Source: Notospermus geniculatus (Eukaryota; Nemertea; Pilidiophora; Heteronemertea; Lineidae). From it: a stretch of DNA of 64,000 nt. Positions within the stretch are counted from its first letter, which is position 1, and every line of letters starts with the position of its first letter. The position numbers and the translations under genes were made by a program. Positions 1 through 12,045 of the stretch are shown piece after piece. The notes beneath the pieces were generated by a model. The model was given only the letters and a program-made list of their open reading frames with translations, was not told the origin of the DNA and searched no databases. The stretch spans positions 2,714 to 66,713 of the forward strand of contig NMRB01002415.1 of the NCBI GenBank assembly GCA_002633025.1, given 5' to 3'.

Positions 1-3000
1 AATGGGGTACCGGCAAACAAAAGGAGGCGCTGATCATCAACTCGGTTAAAACGCAGGTGCGCATGCCTTTGCGATTGTTGAACGTCATCAGCCGTCGTGC
101 GTCATTCTGACGTTACAAAAACTGCGTCATTCACAACCCATGACGTCGACCATTCGCCTGTCGTTTACGCTAAAATGGTCAACTTTATCGATTAAATTCA
201 TCATGTTCCCGCAGAGATTTTTGCTCAAAAGCCATAAGATATATTTTAGCACTTCTGTACTTAATGATAGAAAATTAAAATCAGAAATTGAGTGCAATGT
301 TTTAGTTATATTTGGCCTAGAAACAGGGTGTGCTATTAAGAATTAATTGGAAAATAACGTTAGCCTCACTTTCAATGACGCAGTCATGACCGAGTTGATA
401 GTCAGCGCCGCGTCGCGGATTAGGTCTGCCGGTACCCCATTGCTTCACACCCCACTGAAAAATACGTCTGTCGTCAATATGTGAAGGGCAAAACTTCATT
501 GAAAATCCAATTATTTCGATTAATCTTACAGGAACATTAAACAACAGACAGGTAAAATGTCAAGAAATTTGAAGGACGCTGTTTCACTACTGAGGGGGAA
601 TTCCCAGCCTGTCTGAGGGGGTGCGTTCATCAAATAGGACAGCTAATTTCATACGCCTCTAATTCAGCGCGGATAAAACCAGGCGTTCACTTTTCTTTTA
701 TCTCTGCCGCCCCAATACCCAGCTTGTTCAGCCCCTAGGCTGGTTCCTCAATATACAACAGCTTGAAAATATCGCTTTTCATATTGAGCAAACCTCAAAT
801 GAAACATGTGCAGAATGTACACCAAATGCTACTCATTGGCAAAGTGCCTTAAAAAGTTAATTTATTGCAATATTGCGTCCTAACACATTTTTTGTGTTTG
901 ATTTGGGTCGAGTGCCATTGTCGCGGATAATGTGCAACGTGTACTCCTGGGAAAGCACCCTTGAGAAGCGAGGGAAGGTTTGTTTCTAAAAATAGCTCGA
1001 CCATGTGTATACGGGGCGAGCCATGGGCGGGATCAAACGCGTTGGGACGGGCCACCTTTCATCCCCACGTGCCCGCGAAGACAAACCCATTTCTAAGCAC
1101 ACTGGAGCAGCCTATTCTGCGGAATTTGGCGTGGGGAAATCACCGCCCTCATCACAACGACGAAAAACTGGCTGTTGATAAGTGTTTTTTAGGCCTACGA
1201 ATTGGCCCCCGGACATAGGCCTAGACGTGGGTCTGTCTGCGCCGAGGCTGTAGGCCCCCTATACGGGAAAATGGATGCGTAACCACATAGGCATAACCAC
1301 CGTGACGGCCTACTTCCAGTGTCCGCCAACAAAAGTCGACGTCGCTATATCCCATGATTTTTCAATGGTTATTTTTCTCATCAAAAGAACCGTCCTCTTT
1401 TAGACCTAAATTATGATGTTTTCGGTGTTTTGAGATTGGCCCGGGCAGGCTAACCCTCCCGGAATAGGCCTAGTAGGTGATAATAACTGCTCAGTGGATT
1501 GGAACGTGGTATAGTGCACGGTTGAGTAAGAAAATGAGTAGGCTCAGTTTTTTTCCGCAGTCTATCGTAATGAAATGAAATGAAATGAAATGAAATTGCA
1601 TGGCCATTCGGAACTTCCGAAGGCAACTGCTCGGCAATTTCCGTAGACACTCGCATTTCCCCTCGGACCAATTCCAAGGCAGCCATCTTGACCGCGCAAC
1701 GATTTCAATGCGTTTCTGGTGGTTTGGATGCGGTCGCCTCATCACACCCTGCGCATGAACGAACTAGATCGCACAAAAACGTTGCGTTATTGATCAATAA
1801 TTGGCAGATTCGGTGAGATATCGGTAAGTTTATATATAATATGCCTCAACTTATCGAGCAAGTAGGGTTGAACATCTTAACGGGCCAAAATTCGGCGAAA
1901 ATAGTCCCACGGNCCACCGTCAGCGTAGATAAATGTATCAAAATAAAATGTATCAAAATAAGAAACATTTTTTGTATCAAAGACTGACGAAAACAGTGCG
2001 ATTGTATATAAAGTACCGGTACATTACGAACTACATCGCGCATGCATATTGGGCCTAATATGTGAAGAAATAGTCCCTCCGCGGTGTATTGATTGACGAT
2101 CAGGTCACGGAATCGCAAGGATAATGACTTCTCAACTCCTGACCGGTAACTGCTTTAAAAATCGTGTCTAATCGTGCGCATTACATAAAATAGCTCCCAA
2201 TAGCTATTGACAACATTGTCCATGTACGTATTTACATTTTTTAGTACAGTTTACAAACGTTTAAACACCATTTTATCTACCGCCCAGACTCCCGTCTGGC
2301 CTCCCTATTAAAATGTCTAAAAATAGATTTAGAAATCGCCGAAATTTGTACCTTTCCTGACGTTTGTTCGTACTGCCCAACCAATCAGGTCGACAGCTAA
2401 TGGTAGACTATCACCAGACGCAATATGACGTTCAAACTCCGCAAAAGAAGGCCGTAAACGTCAAGTAAAGCTTGATTACGTCATACAAATGCTTTGGAAA
2501 AGTGGTGTGAAAATAGGGGTCCATATGGCCGCAGCTGGCGCTCCAAGCGGCTCCATAGCGAACCAATAGTCCCACGGCGGTCACGTGGGTTTGATGATAA
2601 ACAATATGGCTGCCTTGGACTTGTGTCCGAGGTGAAATGCGCCGCCGAGTGGATAGATAAGCAGTTCGCCTCAGGTCGTTCCGAATGCTGCATGGCGACC
2701 GACGAAACGAATCAGGTTCGTTAACATTTCCATGGATAGAGGGCAGCACCACCTTAGGCTTACTAGTAATTCTGGGCCGACATTCGTGAAATCATATTTT
2801 TGCTTATCTATTTTTGGTGAAATGAAAGAAAACACGACAATTTAACGTATCAAACGGTTTAATTAATGATGAGACTACACGTGTGATATAAATTACAAAA
2901 TTACGCTAGGCTAGGCCTATCGGTGAGGCAGCGGCAAGCACAGATGGGGAGAGAATACTGGTCTTGGTTGGTACTCCTGTACGTGAAAGCCTACCCCGGG

Positions 3001-4480
3001 AGGCCTACTTCATCGAGCTACAATGATAGGCCTACATCTACACGCCAGTTATTTTTTCCTTGACAAGTAGTTGGCCAATGACCTGGGCACTGAGATTTTT
3101 GGAGGACAGTGGTAAAAAAAGTTGCCTACTCCACTACAAGGCGTGCAGCACACTCATCATTGGACACTTTGACGTCACGGTCGATTTTCCTGCCAGTTAT
3201 TTGCCAGTGAAAGGTGCAATTAAGACAATGTAAGAGAGTTTGTCATGAATGGTTTCGTTCCCAGACGTTCCGCAAGAACCAAACCTTGGAAAACCCGTTC
3301 GCGACACAAAAATCTATGACGTAGAACACGAGGATTCCCCCCTAGTACGCTGAAAACACAAGATTTTTCTCAAGGCCCCAAGATGTCGAGTTTATGTCAA
3401 TGCCAACGGTCACTTCGCCTTCGGACTCGCACTGCACTCCACTGTATTGGTGATCGAAAAGCTTTGATGATGCAGCTGCACGACTGACGCCCCCACAGTA
3501 GTCTGGAACCTTTTTTTTGGTGTGGACCGAATCATAGGTTTCTAAGAGTGAGAGATGTTACCCCACGATCAGTGCTTGAAAATGTCCACGTCTAGTCTCC
3601 TACACTATGTTAGACTATGCCTACAAAGCGACAATATATTCTACAACATTAGGCCTATATACAGTTTTGATATGAAACATTAATGCTTTTTAATACCGTA
3701 GTGACATCTACGTACACGTTTTCTATAGTTATGGCACGTTTTTATCATCAACTGTAGATGGATCATCTACTACACGTTTTCTATAGTTATGGCACGTTTT
3801 TATCCCATTCTAGATTTAAAGGGTTGGTGTAAAAGGAGAAAATGACCCTTGTAAAAAGTCTCCGACAGTATACAAACATCCCCACAAACTACCCTTTATC
3901 AATGATTCCTTTTATGCTGGATATCCACGCATCCAGCTTCCCTCCATTGCTGTAACCCGTCAAACGGGCAACGAAGGTGAGGTAGGTCCACGTTCAGTGA
4001 GCGAAAGTCGCTTTCTCTTCAATAAATCAGTGAGGGATTGTCCTGGGATGATGTTTGGATATTCGCTGAGTTGCTCCGGACTTCGCCATTGTCCTAGTTT
4101 CTTCATACTAAGAACTCCTCGACCAATTGAATTTGAGAGCGTTGGTTATCCATGCCGTCGATAGATGGCGACACCTCACGTTCAATAATCCCACACGATC
4201 TCCATAAATAAGCAATAACCTGGCTATGAATTGCTTTTTCAGCAACGACGATTTTTTTTATCGTTGCCTCTCAAAAAGATATGCTGGTCTTAATCCCATG
4301 GACTCGATGTTCTGTGAAAGGTAATTTCCTTGCGGGGTCAACGTTGTTTTTTCTAATCAAAAATGGCGATTGTTATGAACGCGCGCGGATCGTCTCAGTG
4401 CTAATGATGAGGAATCATGGGCGGTTTCTTATCTTATAATCCGAGACTATTTCTGAAAAGAAATAAAAGGTAAAGATTGT
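1..4480. other. No supported gene
   Basis: Short shadow frames only. Visible: a GAAAT pentamer run (1570-1594) and a direct duplication of CACGTTTTCTATAGTTATGG (3717-3800). No splice-supported exon seen. Confidence 0.6.
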
Positions 4481-4611
4481 AGCATGGACCCATTGGCGGC
4501 CATCTTGAAAATGGGGCCTCTCCGGAAGTCAGATTTTGGTAGAATTTCAGTATGCCATTAGGTAGGTAGAATGCTACCAATTCTGTTGAATCAGGCATTT
4601 GTTGAACATTT

Positions 4612-5035
4612 TATTACTCTTCATTCCACATCCGATTGGCGCGAGGTTTATGGCCGATATCTCCACAACGGCTGGGTCAAATTTGACACACTATACATCA
4701 ATTTGGCCGCTACAGGCATCATTGCTGTCATTTTCCCTAAAAACGTGACATAAAAAAGTTCTTTCACCAATCACAGTCCGTGTTTACGGCCTAAATGGCG
4801 GCCATTTTGAAATGACGCAATGCATTACTCATGTGTAAACTGCACTGAACATCGTGGTGAAATGAAATGGATTTTGAGAAAGGGATCCGTTATGTCGGGC
4901 TTGCATAAAAAATGAAGATAGCAGAAAGATACCGACAAGAAAAACAAAACAATTGGCGTATGTTTTGTCAAATTTGACCCAGGCGTTGCGGAGATATCGG
5001 CCGAAAATAGCTCGCGCGAATCGGATGTGGAATGT
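4612..5035. repeat. Inverted repeat partly overlapping the death-domain 3' UTR
   Basis: CATTCCACATCCGATTGGCG at 4622 and its complement CGCGAATCGGATGTGGAATG near 5015, with GGTCAAATTTGAC shared. It lies 50-470 bp downstream of the death-domain stop on the minus strand. Confidence 0.7.
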
Positions 5036-5081
5036 ATCAGGGGGATTTTTTTCATAGACTATCTTACGAGAAGGAGCGCAT

Positions 5082-5338
5082 CTACCCACCTGCCACTTTT
5101 TGCAATCTACATGAGGATAAGGCACGTGACAATCTATCCAGTGTCGCCTTCTCCTGATCTCGCTCGTGCCACTTGACCAGGCCAAGGTAGGCTAATTCTT
5201 TGTCACTCGGCTTCTTGTTCTTCATGCTGCGGCGCTCAATTAGGGTGAGGTCAGTGTCGAATAGGCCTAGCATCTTCATGACGGGCCTCCATTGGTGGCT
5301 GATATCGCCGGCGATGAGGCGGAAGAGGTCTTGCATGG
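5082..5338 (-). CDS. Death-domain terminal exon
   Basis: After acceptor CTCTCTCTTTTCAG the exon encodes MQDLFRLIAGDISHQWRPV, MKMLGLFDTDLTLIE, LAYLGLVKWHERDQEKATL, LSRALSSCRLQKVAGG and a stop (TAG). Death-domain hallmarks are visible: LF.LIA..I...W, LGL.D.D...IE, L..W, ATL..L..AL......VA. Death domains are six-helix bundles that recruit adaptor proteins in apoptosis, NF-kB or netrin-receptor signalling. The exon enters in phase 1, matching the phase-1 donor at 8463. Whether it belongs to the receptor gene at 29.7-54 kb (same strand, no intervening opposite stop known) or to a separate gene is not decided. Confidence 0.7.
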
Positions 5339-5514
5339 CTGAAAAGAGAGAGTTTTTCGACTATAAACCAGAGAATATTAGAAGATGTACACCATGGGTA
5401 CAGAACGCGACGGCCGATTCAACTACTTGCTGCATGGTGACGATGAACATGATTGCAAGCTGGCAGGAAAACGTTCGTCGACCTTCTTTTCTCCGAGGTA
5501 TACGTTACCAGACC

Positions 5515-5788
5515 CAGGGCCGGATCCGGGGGGGGGGGGGCGTGGGGGAGTATGCCCCCTATTTTTGGCACAGCAATGATTTTTTTAAGCAAGAAAAATT
5601 CAATCACATAAAAATTCGAGTATTTTGCTCTCAGATGCCAGGAAAATGCATCGTAAAAGCACTTAGATTGTCAAATTTTTCTGCGGGAGGGCCCCAGACC
5701 CCCCGTTTATCGTTTGGGCTTCCCGCTTTCGTTGTCCGCCGCCTCCGTCGAGCTACGCCCCCCTTTCTGTCAACCCTGGATCCGGCCC
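5515..5788. mobile_element. hAT-like element with CAGGGCCGGATCC termini, copy 1
   Basis: 274-bp repeat starting CAGGGCCGGATCCGGGGG and ending CCTGGATCCGGCCCC. It shares its whole length with 49583-49863 (GCCCCCTATTTTTGGCACAG, CAGATGCCAGGAAAAT, GTCAAATTTTTCTG). Confidence 0.75.
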
Positions 5789-6264
5789 CGAGACCGAGGC
5801 ATCACTTGGGGGGTATCTTAACATCGGGATGTGCTCCTTGGACCTCTGAAACACCCCTGCAATGCATGCCTCAAGCCCCTGTGCATTACTTCCTCACTAT
5901 ACACCCAGGTACCGTAATCAATTACACAACCAGAATCTGCTTCACGTGCTGAAAGATGCTCAGCAGAGCAGTCACGTCAGTGGTTTGCTTCAAACCAGCT
6001 GGTAGCATCACTGCCTGTACATTACAGCGAGCGTGATATGAAATTCCCGACTGGGTAAACATTTTTATAGTGGCAAGGTGGGAAAGCATGTTTACGCATG
6101 TAGCTGCGAACAAACTATAGGCCACGCCGGTTATTGAACGCTCGAAAAGAAGGTGGAATAATTTTCTTTGTTTTACGAACGACGCACCAAAAAAAGCTAT
6201 CATGCAGAAGAAGAAACAAAAGAATAAAGCAAAAGAGAGCACTCAGTGCCCTTCTCACTCAGTG

Positions 6265-6447
<183 letters not shown>

Positions 6448-6876
6448 ATTTCTCGTCCTCGTGTGTTGCTTCGCTGCTCCTCACCGTTGATCACTGACTT
6501 GTCGTTTTATTTCCAATCAGTAAAAATCCAATTAACTCCCGTTTAAGCCAGGCGTGACTAATTCCATTCCCTGGAACCGATTCAAGGGTACATCGATTTG
6601 TTATTGATGGCTTTGAACGATTTTAATGGTGATTTATATGCCGATGGTGCATTTCAAAATCACAGCATGATTTGCCATCATGTGAGAGAAATCCATTAAG
6701 TCGTTATAGCGGTGTTCATGTGAAGGAACGATTACAGGAAACCCTGTACGGATAAAAAAGGAATGGCCTTTTCCCATCTTCATCAGATGCAAACCAGTGC
6801 GTGGTGGACGGTGAAACATACATGTAGGCCAACCCCAAGTTCTCGACTCGGTCGAGCCGAGGCTTTTCAGCCACAG

Positions 6877-7016
6877 CAGGGCCGTATTTAACTTTTTGGT
6901 CCGGGGGGCAGAAGACCTCTTTTTGCCGTTATTTGCCCCAAATCCGCATGAAAATCACGTATTTTGGTTGGCTCAGGGGGCAACAGCCCCCCTCGCCCCC
7001 TTTAAATACGGCCCTG
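6877..7016. mobile_element. Short hAT-like element, CAGGGCCGTATTTA termini
   Basis: Terminal inverted repeats CAGGGCCGTATTTA / TAAATACGGCCCTG, flanked on both sides by CACAG. CAGGG...CCCTG ends are typical of hAT non-autonomous elements. 140 bp, no coding capacity. Confidence 0.75.
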
Positions 7017-7164
7017 CACAGGATAGACGTAAACTCCTCCCGCAGTTAACCGCTACCCACCACGTTACCCGCGCTCTGAAACTGCTTCAGTTGGATGCGA
7101 TCCTCAAAGTATCGCTAATAGACTGCGTTAGCTGTCCGATTCGCCGAATCCCCCTGGGAATCTG

Positions 7165-7345
7165 CACAGTGTACATTTTGTACACGTATCTTAGCCAATC
7201 AGAAAGTGCGTCACGGCGGCGTCGGTTAAACCTGTGATGATGGCTTATGGTTGGATTCCGCGTCAAAAAGCGCCGTCTATTGATGATCCTTCACGTTTGG
7301 CGCCAATCGTTACGTGTTTAGTGGGCCAACTGAACACTGGGGCCG
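7165..7345. repeat. Dispersed 180-bp repeat, copy 1
   Basis: ACATTTTGTACACGTATCTT, AGCCAATCAGAAAGTG, GCCGTCTATTGATGATCCTT and AACTGAACACT are shared with 19108-19285. A fragment (GGGACGAGTGTAGG) recurs at 39497. Confidence 0.85.
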
Positions 7346-8059
7346 AGTGTAGAATAGAGGATGCAAAATGTTCCGAGCTCGTGCTCATTTGCCGGAATAC
7401 GAGCAATTTTCCCCACCAGGGGAGCAAGGATCGCAAGCCAGAGAGACCCCATCCTGGGAACCCAGGGCATTTCCACTCTGCATAGCGCGTTAAGAGAGTA
7501 GGGGAGCGCGTTTTAGAGGACCTGTTGCAAGAGGATGGAGAGACCCCCTTGTGGTCCAGTGTCCGAGTGGAGACTTCTACCTTCAACCCAACGCAAGAGT
7601 TGACACGCACGTCCATTTTCCTCGTGCATTTGGCTGTGCACAGACAACAAACACTCAACACTGGGAGTGTGCACTTGAGTTGTGAGGTCAAAGTACTCGA
7701 TCAACCAACGAGAAATATACTGAGGCCTAGAACCAACGTTAAACCCTGTCCTTGTAGAACCGAACAGAGAATTTTTTCAATCGAGGCGAATCAATCTCAG
7801 CCTCAGAGGAGTGTAGCAAACTAAGTAGAACATCTGGCCGAACTGACAGGTGATTTATCAGAGCGATCCAAACTGACGGTGAGAGAATTTACCGTACATC
7901 ACTTACAACGGAAAATCAATAGGCTAACATGATCGGTTTTGAGGTCATCTACGACGCTCGGATCAACCCCTTCAATTTCAGGAGGAGGAAGAAGGAAAAT
8001 TTCAGCAGGAGGCAGGAGGTGTAGACCTTCGCCCAGCTTCTGTTTTTGACAAATTAATA

Positions 8060-8198
8060 GGGAGTTTAAGAAATCAAACGATAAACATTAACTTTACGAC
8101 AACGTTATTTTTCATACTGCGTATTCACCAGAGTAGATTAGCCTATATGTTGCAAAAAACGTTGTCGTAAAGTTAATGTTTATCGTTTTTAAACTCCC
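8060..8198. mobile_element. GGGAGTTTAAG foldback MITE, TA-flanked
   Basis: Long terminal inverted repeats of about 50 bp (GGGAGTTTAAGAAATCAAAC ... TATCGTTTTTAAACTCCC) with TA on each side. Same family as 28246-28381 and 57225-57372. Confidence 0.85.
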
Positions 8199-8463
8199 TA
8201 TTGAGTTTTAGCCATGTACGTAACGTGGACTTCATGTGTGTCCCCATTTGTGAAGTATAGAACGGAATGTCCTCACTTGACACCATGTACATGTATGTGT
8301 GCTATTGGACGACAGAGAGGGGACCTTCGTGAGACCTCAGGACAGCTGGGGGTCTAGAAGAAAGCTCGTATCGTCTTCCGTAACTGCTACGACCAGGTCG
8401 AGGAAAATACATCTGAAAAGTAGCCGAACGCTGAAGAACTAAGCGAGGAAAATCTGCTTACCC

Positions 8464-8524
8464 ATGGTCAGATTTTGAGGTCGAGGACGGGTACTACGGA
8501 TGATGTGCGGGCCACTCAGACGCT
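8464..8524 (-). CDS. Probable exon preceding the death-domain exon
   Basis: Minus-strand segment encoding RLSGPHIIRSTRPRPQNLTM, ending in phase 1 at a GTAAGC donor. The left-over G joins the CC of the death-domain exon to give an Ala-Met-Gln junction with no frame break. The acceptor is uncertain: TTCTGCAG (giving the start used here) or a CATAG about 18 nt further upstream. No domain is visible. Confidence 0.4.
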
Positions 8525-9104
8525 GCAGAACCGATCGATCTATGGTTAATATTCCGATCTCTCGTACATTCCAGAGGAGCCAGAAGTATTCCAACCGGAG
8601 CCTGGACCAACCGCACCTACACGAGCCGTGATGAAGTGTGTGGGAAAGAAGGCAACACAATGCATGCAATCAATGCCACTCCGAACTCACCCAATTTTGG
8701 TCTAATGGCTCCTAGACCTTTAGTTATTCAGAACATGCCACTAAAATTGATTCTATCAAAATTGTCACACGGTGAGAGACGGTACTTGAATCCGGGGCAA
8801 GTGCGACTTCGAGCGAATGCATCTGCAAACACGTGGCTCAAAAATCCACCAAATCGATTTTGACAAAAAGGCCACAGAATAAAAATCAACAGAACCCTGC
8901 CATAGGCCTATTACATGTATCATTGCCAATCGAGAAATTCTGTGTATAGTAGGCCTAGACTAACCACCTCCAAACCTATCAACAGCAGTCGTGTCTGCAC
9001 TGACTGGTGAGCAGTCAACCCCCGGGAGTCAACCTCCTGCGCATGTCTAGCCTGACTACTTCCGGTCGTCAATACTAAATTGGATCTGCTTGGAGAGTAC
9101 CGGT

Positions 9105-9440
9105 ACACTGTTAGAAATTATTAATTTTACAGTAGTAATTTTGCAGTAATTTTACAGAAAGTGCCTGCAGCAGAGTCCCCAGCACTTTCTGTAAATTTAC
9201 ATAATTTTTTTATGGTATGATTCATGTTTGCCTGTATTGGTTGGACTCCATTGGACATCCCATTATGATGCCTTCTGAGAGCAGTATGAAAATATAATTT
9301 GGTCAGCCTCCAGTCAAGTCTCTGTTAACATTTATTTAAGTCTGTAGTTTTACAGATCACTCTGTAATTTTACAGATCCAGTGCTGGGGACTCTGCTGCA
9401 CAGATCTTCTGTAAAATCTTCTGTTATTTCTAACAGTGTA
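9105..9440. mobile_element. ACACTGTTAGAAAT inverted-repeat element
   Basis: About 335 bp; ends ACACTGTTAGAAATTA / TTATTTCTAACAGTGT plus internal inverted blocks (CTGCAGCAGAGTCCCCAGCA and its reverse complement). Non-coding DNA-transposon remnant. Confidence 0.8.
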
Positions 9441-10519
9441 GTGATCAGTGGGATGTTGGTCATTTGAAGTAATAGCTCCATTTTCTACTCTCAGTAAGTA
9501 AAAGTAGTGTAGAGCAGCTTTTCCTTCAATTAACCATGCCCCCGCTGACGCCTGACGACAGTTCCCTCTGCCATAATGGCGATCTTAGCTACGATAGAGG
9601 GCAGCACATCAAAACCATGTCCTATACAATGGGCGCATTTTGTGTGTGAAATTGATCAGTAGGCCAACCATGCCACATATTGAAAAAACCTTGCTAGCTT
9701 AGTTGGTTGCTAGCTAGTGTACAGTCATTGGCCTGTACAATGTGGGTAATTTAGTTAGTAACTTAAAGCCAAGCAAGGTTTATGAATGGGCCCTGCAGGA
9801 TGTCATTTTGATTTCAATAGTTTTAACCACTAGTGACACCTAGTGAGGAAAGCATGGCCGTGGGCCCATGGGCAGCAGCACATTTCCTCAACCCTCGAGG
9901 TCGTGCTTCGGTAAACAGCGGCCATCTTGAACGATATAGCAACACAGCAGAGTTTGAAAACGGATACCGCAGAAAACCTGAAGCTTTCTCTACAGAAGTA
10001 ATTGATTTGCTGAACTTGCTAGCTATATACTTCAGCACGGTAGATTTCTGATGTTGGTATAGAAGGACGGTATCAAAGTAAGTCAGTTAATGAACACACC
10101 AAGTGAAAGCCACACTCATCATTGAGATTTTGTGCGGTGTGAAGTGGTCACGTGATATTTTCATCCAATCAAAACGAAGTTGCTGAAGTGTCGCACTTTT
10201 CAACAATTTTTGCAATTATACTGTGGTAAATCGATACACCTAGTAAGTGTAGTGCCGAATTAATTTTTGATTGACTTTCTTCACACAATGACTGAAGTGA
10301 GAACTACGCCAAAGGACGGATTTTGATTGGTATGCATCGTGTCTGAATCATTTCCTCTCCAACTATAGTCGGCAATGCAAAAAAGAAACTGCAATACATT
10401 GTACTGATACGATTCTATACCTGTGTTGCTGGTGACCATCTTTACCACAAAGGAATACGAACGACAATGTTCAACCTTGTCACAGGTATACACTGTGCAC
10501 TCCTTTAAAGATCTGTGTA

Positions 10520-10985
10520 CACTGGTAATATTTTCCCCAACATTCAGAGTAACAAAACCTTGTTGGACAAACGTTGTCTCGTGGTGTGTAAAATGGAAAA
10601 TGTTGTTCAACATGTTTGTTCAAATATTGGTATAATTTGTTGGCCAGTGTGTAAAGGGGTCAGAAGATCGTTTTGCTTAAGAATGTTGTTGAAATGTTGG
10701 GAAAATGTGGCCGGTGTGTACAGGGGAAGCGTATTCCAGCATGTGTTTCAAATATTGCTGTAATTTGTTGGTCAGTGTACACAGGGTCAAAAGATCATGT
10801 TGCTCAAGAATGTTGTGTGTTCAAATGTTGGAAAAATGTTGCCTCGTGCGTGTATAGGGGGGAAATGTTTTCCAAGGTGTTGAAAATGTTCATTTTTGGC
10901 CAATATATACATGTACAGGGTCAAAAGATCGTGTTGCTCAGGAATGTTGTTCAAATGCTGGAAAACTGTTCGCAGCTTAAAGATA
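10520..10985. repeat. Degenerate tandem repeat, about 130-bp unit
   Basis: Three or more units share AATTTGTTGGCCAGTGT, GGGTCA(G/A)AAGATC and AATGTTG(T)TGAAATGTTG. A related stretch in reverse orientation lies at 23340-23540 (CCAACATTTGAAC, GACCCTGTATACATTGGCC). Confidence 0.7.
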
Positions 10986-11526
10986 ATGTATCACGACTTC
11001 ATTGTTTACATTCAGTGTTTGTTAACATGGATGTTTACATTATGTTATTTTGGACTTTTGGGACATGCCGACCCACCAAAATGAATATTTTTGGAATCAA
11101 CAGAATTTCTAGACAGGCATGCTACCAACAAATTACTCATAAGACAAAGAAAGCCCGGACATAAACAAACAAAATGTAAATAAACAATGAATTTCGTGGC
11201 CCGCGAAAATACCCGTGAAACATTATCTTTAAGTCGAGGAAGCAGCCACTCATCTCTGCTGACGTCACAAAGCCATGCAACAGGTTACCATCGATAAAGA
11301 TTCAACACAAACTTGATACGAACCTCAAACAAACAACTTGAACCACTTGGAAACTGTATGTCACTCCTCACTTTCAAGGTAAGCCGAAACATGCGGAATT
11401 TAAAAAGCATTGCCAGGTGGAATCCTATGTCCATCACACTAGATTTTTTTCAGCAGCACGAATCCACCTTTTGAGCTCTATCATCTCCAGCCCTGGAGGA
11501 ATGCGATGTGGAAGAGCTGATGGGTG

Positions 11527-12045
11527 TTTTGAAAGAGCGGCTGCCGGTATTTTGAAAGAGCGGATGGATATTTTGAAGAAGCGGATGAGTATTTTGAAAG
11601 AGCAGGTGAGTATTCTGAAAGAGCAGAGGAGTATTTTGAAACAGCATATAGGTATTTTGAAAGAGCAGAGGAGTAAGCTTACATGTATTTTGAAACAGCA
11701 GATAGGTATTTTGAAAGAGCAGAGGAGTATGTATTTTGAAACAGCAGCTAGTATTTTGAAACAGCAGAGGAGTGTTTTGAAACAGCAGCTAGGTATTTTG
11801 AAAGAGCAGATGAGTATTTTGAAAGATTGGATTGGATGCCTGCCGAATATTTTGAAAGAGTGGATGGGTATTTTGAAAGAGCAGAGGGATTATTTGAAAG
11901 ACGTATATTGAGTCTTTTGAAAGAGCGGATGGGTATTTTGAAAGAGTGGATGGGTATTTTGAAAGAGCAGATGGATTATTTGAAAGAGCAGTTGAGTATT
12001 TTGAAAGAGCGGATGGGTATTTTGAAAGAGCAGTGAGGAATTTTG
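11527..12045. repeat. 21-bp minisatellite with heptad coding periodicity
   Basis: About 25 degenerate tandem units of TATTTTGAAAGAGCAGATGAG type. Because 21 bp is seven codons, several frames stay open; one reads G-I-L-K-E-Q-M heptads over some 150 residues, another D-G-Y-F-E-R-A. Frame breaks by unit-length changes (near 11912) argue against a real gene. Confidence 0.9.

Noticed and set aside
7263-7824. Overlapping plus and minus open frames of 99-142 codons
   Set aside because: The region partly duplicates the dispersed repeat at 19108 and shows no domain.
10281-11164. Open frames in the 10.5-11.1 kb tandem repeat
   Set aside because: Repeated words explain the open frames; no coding signature.
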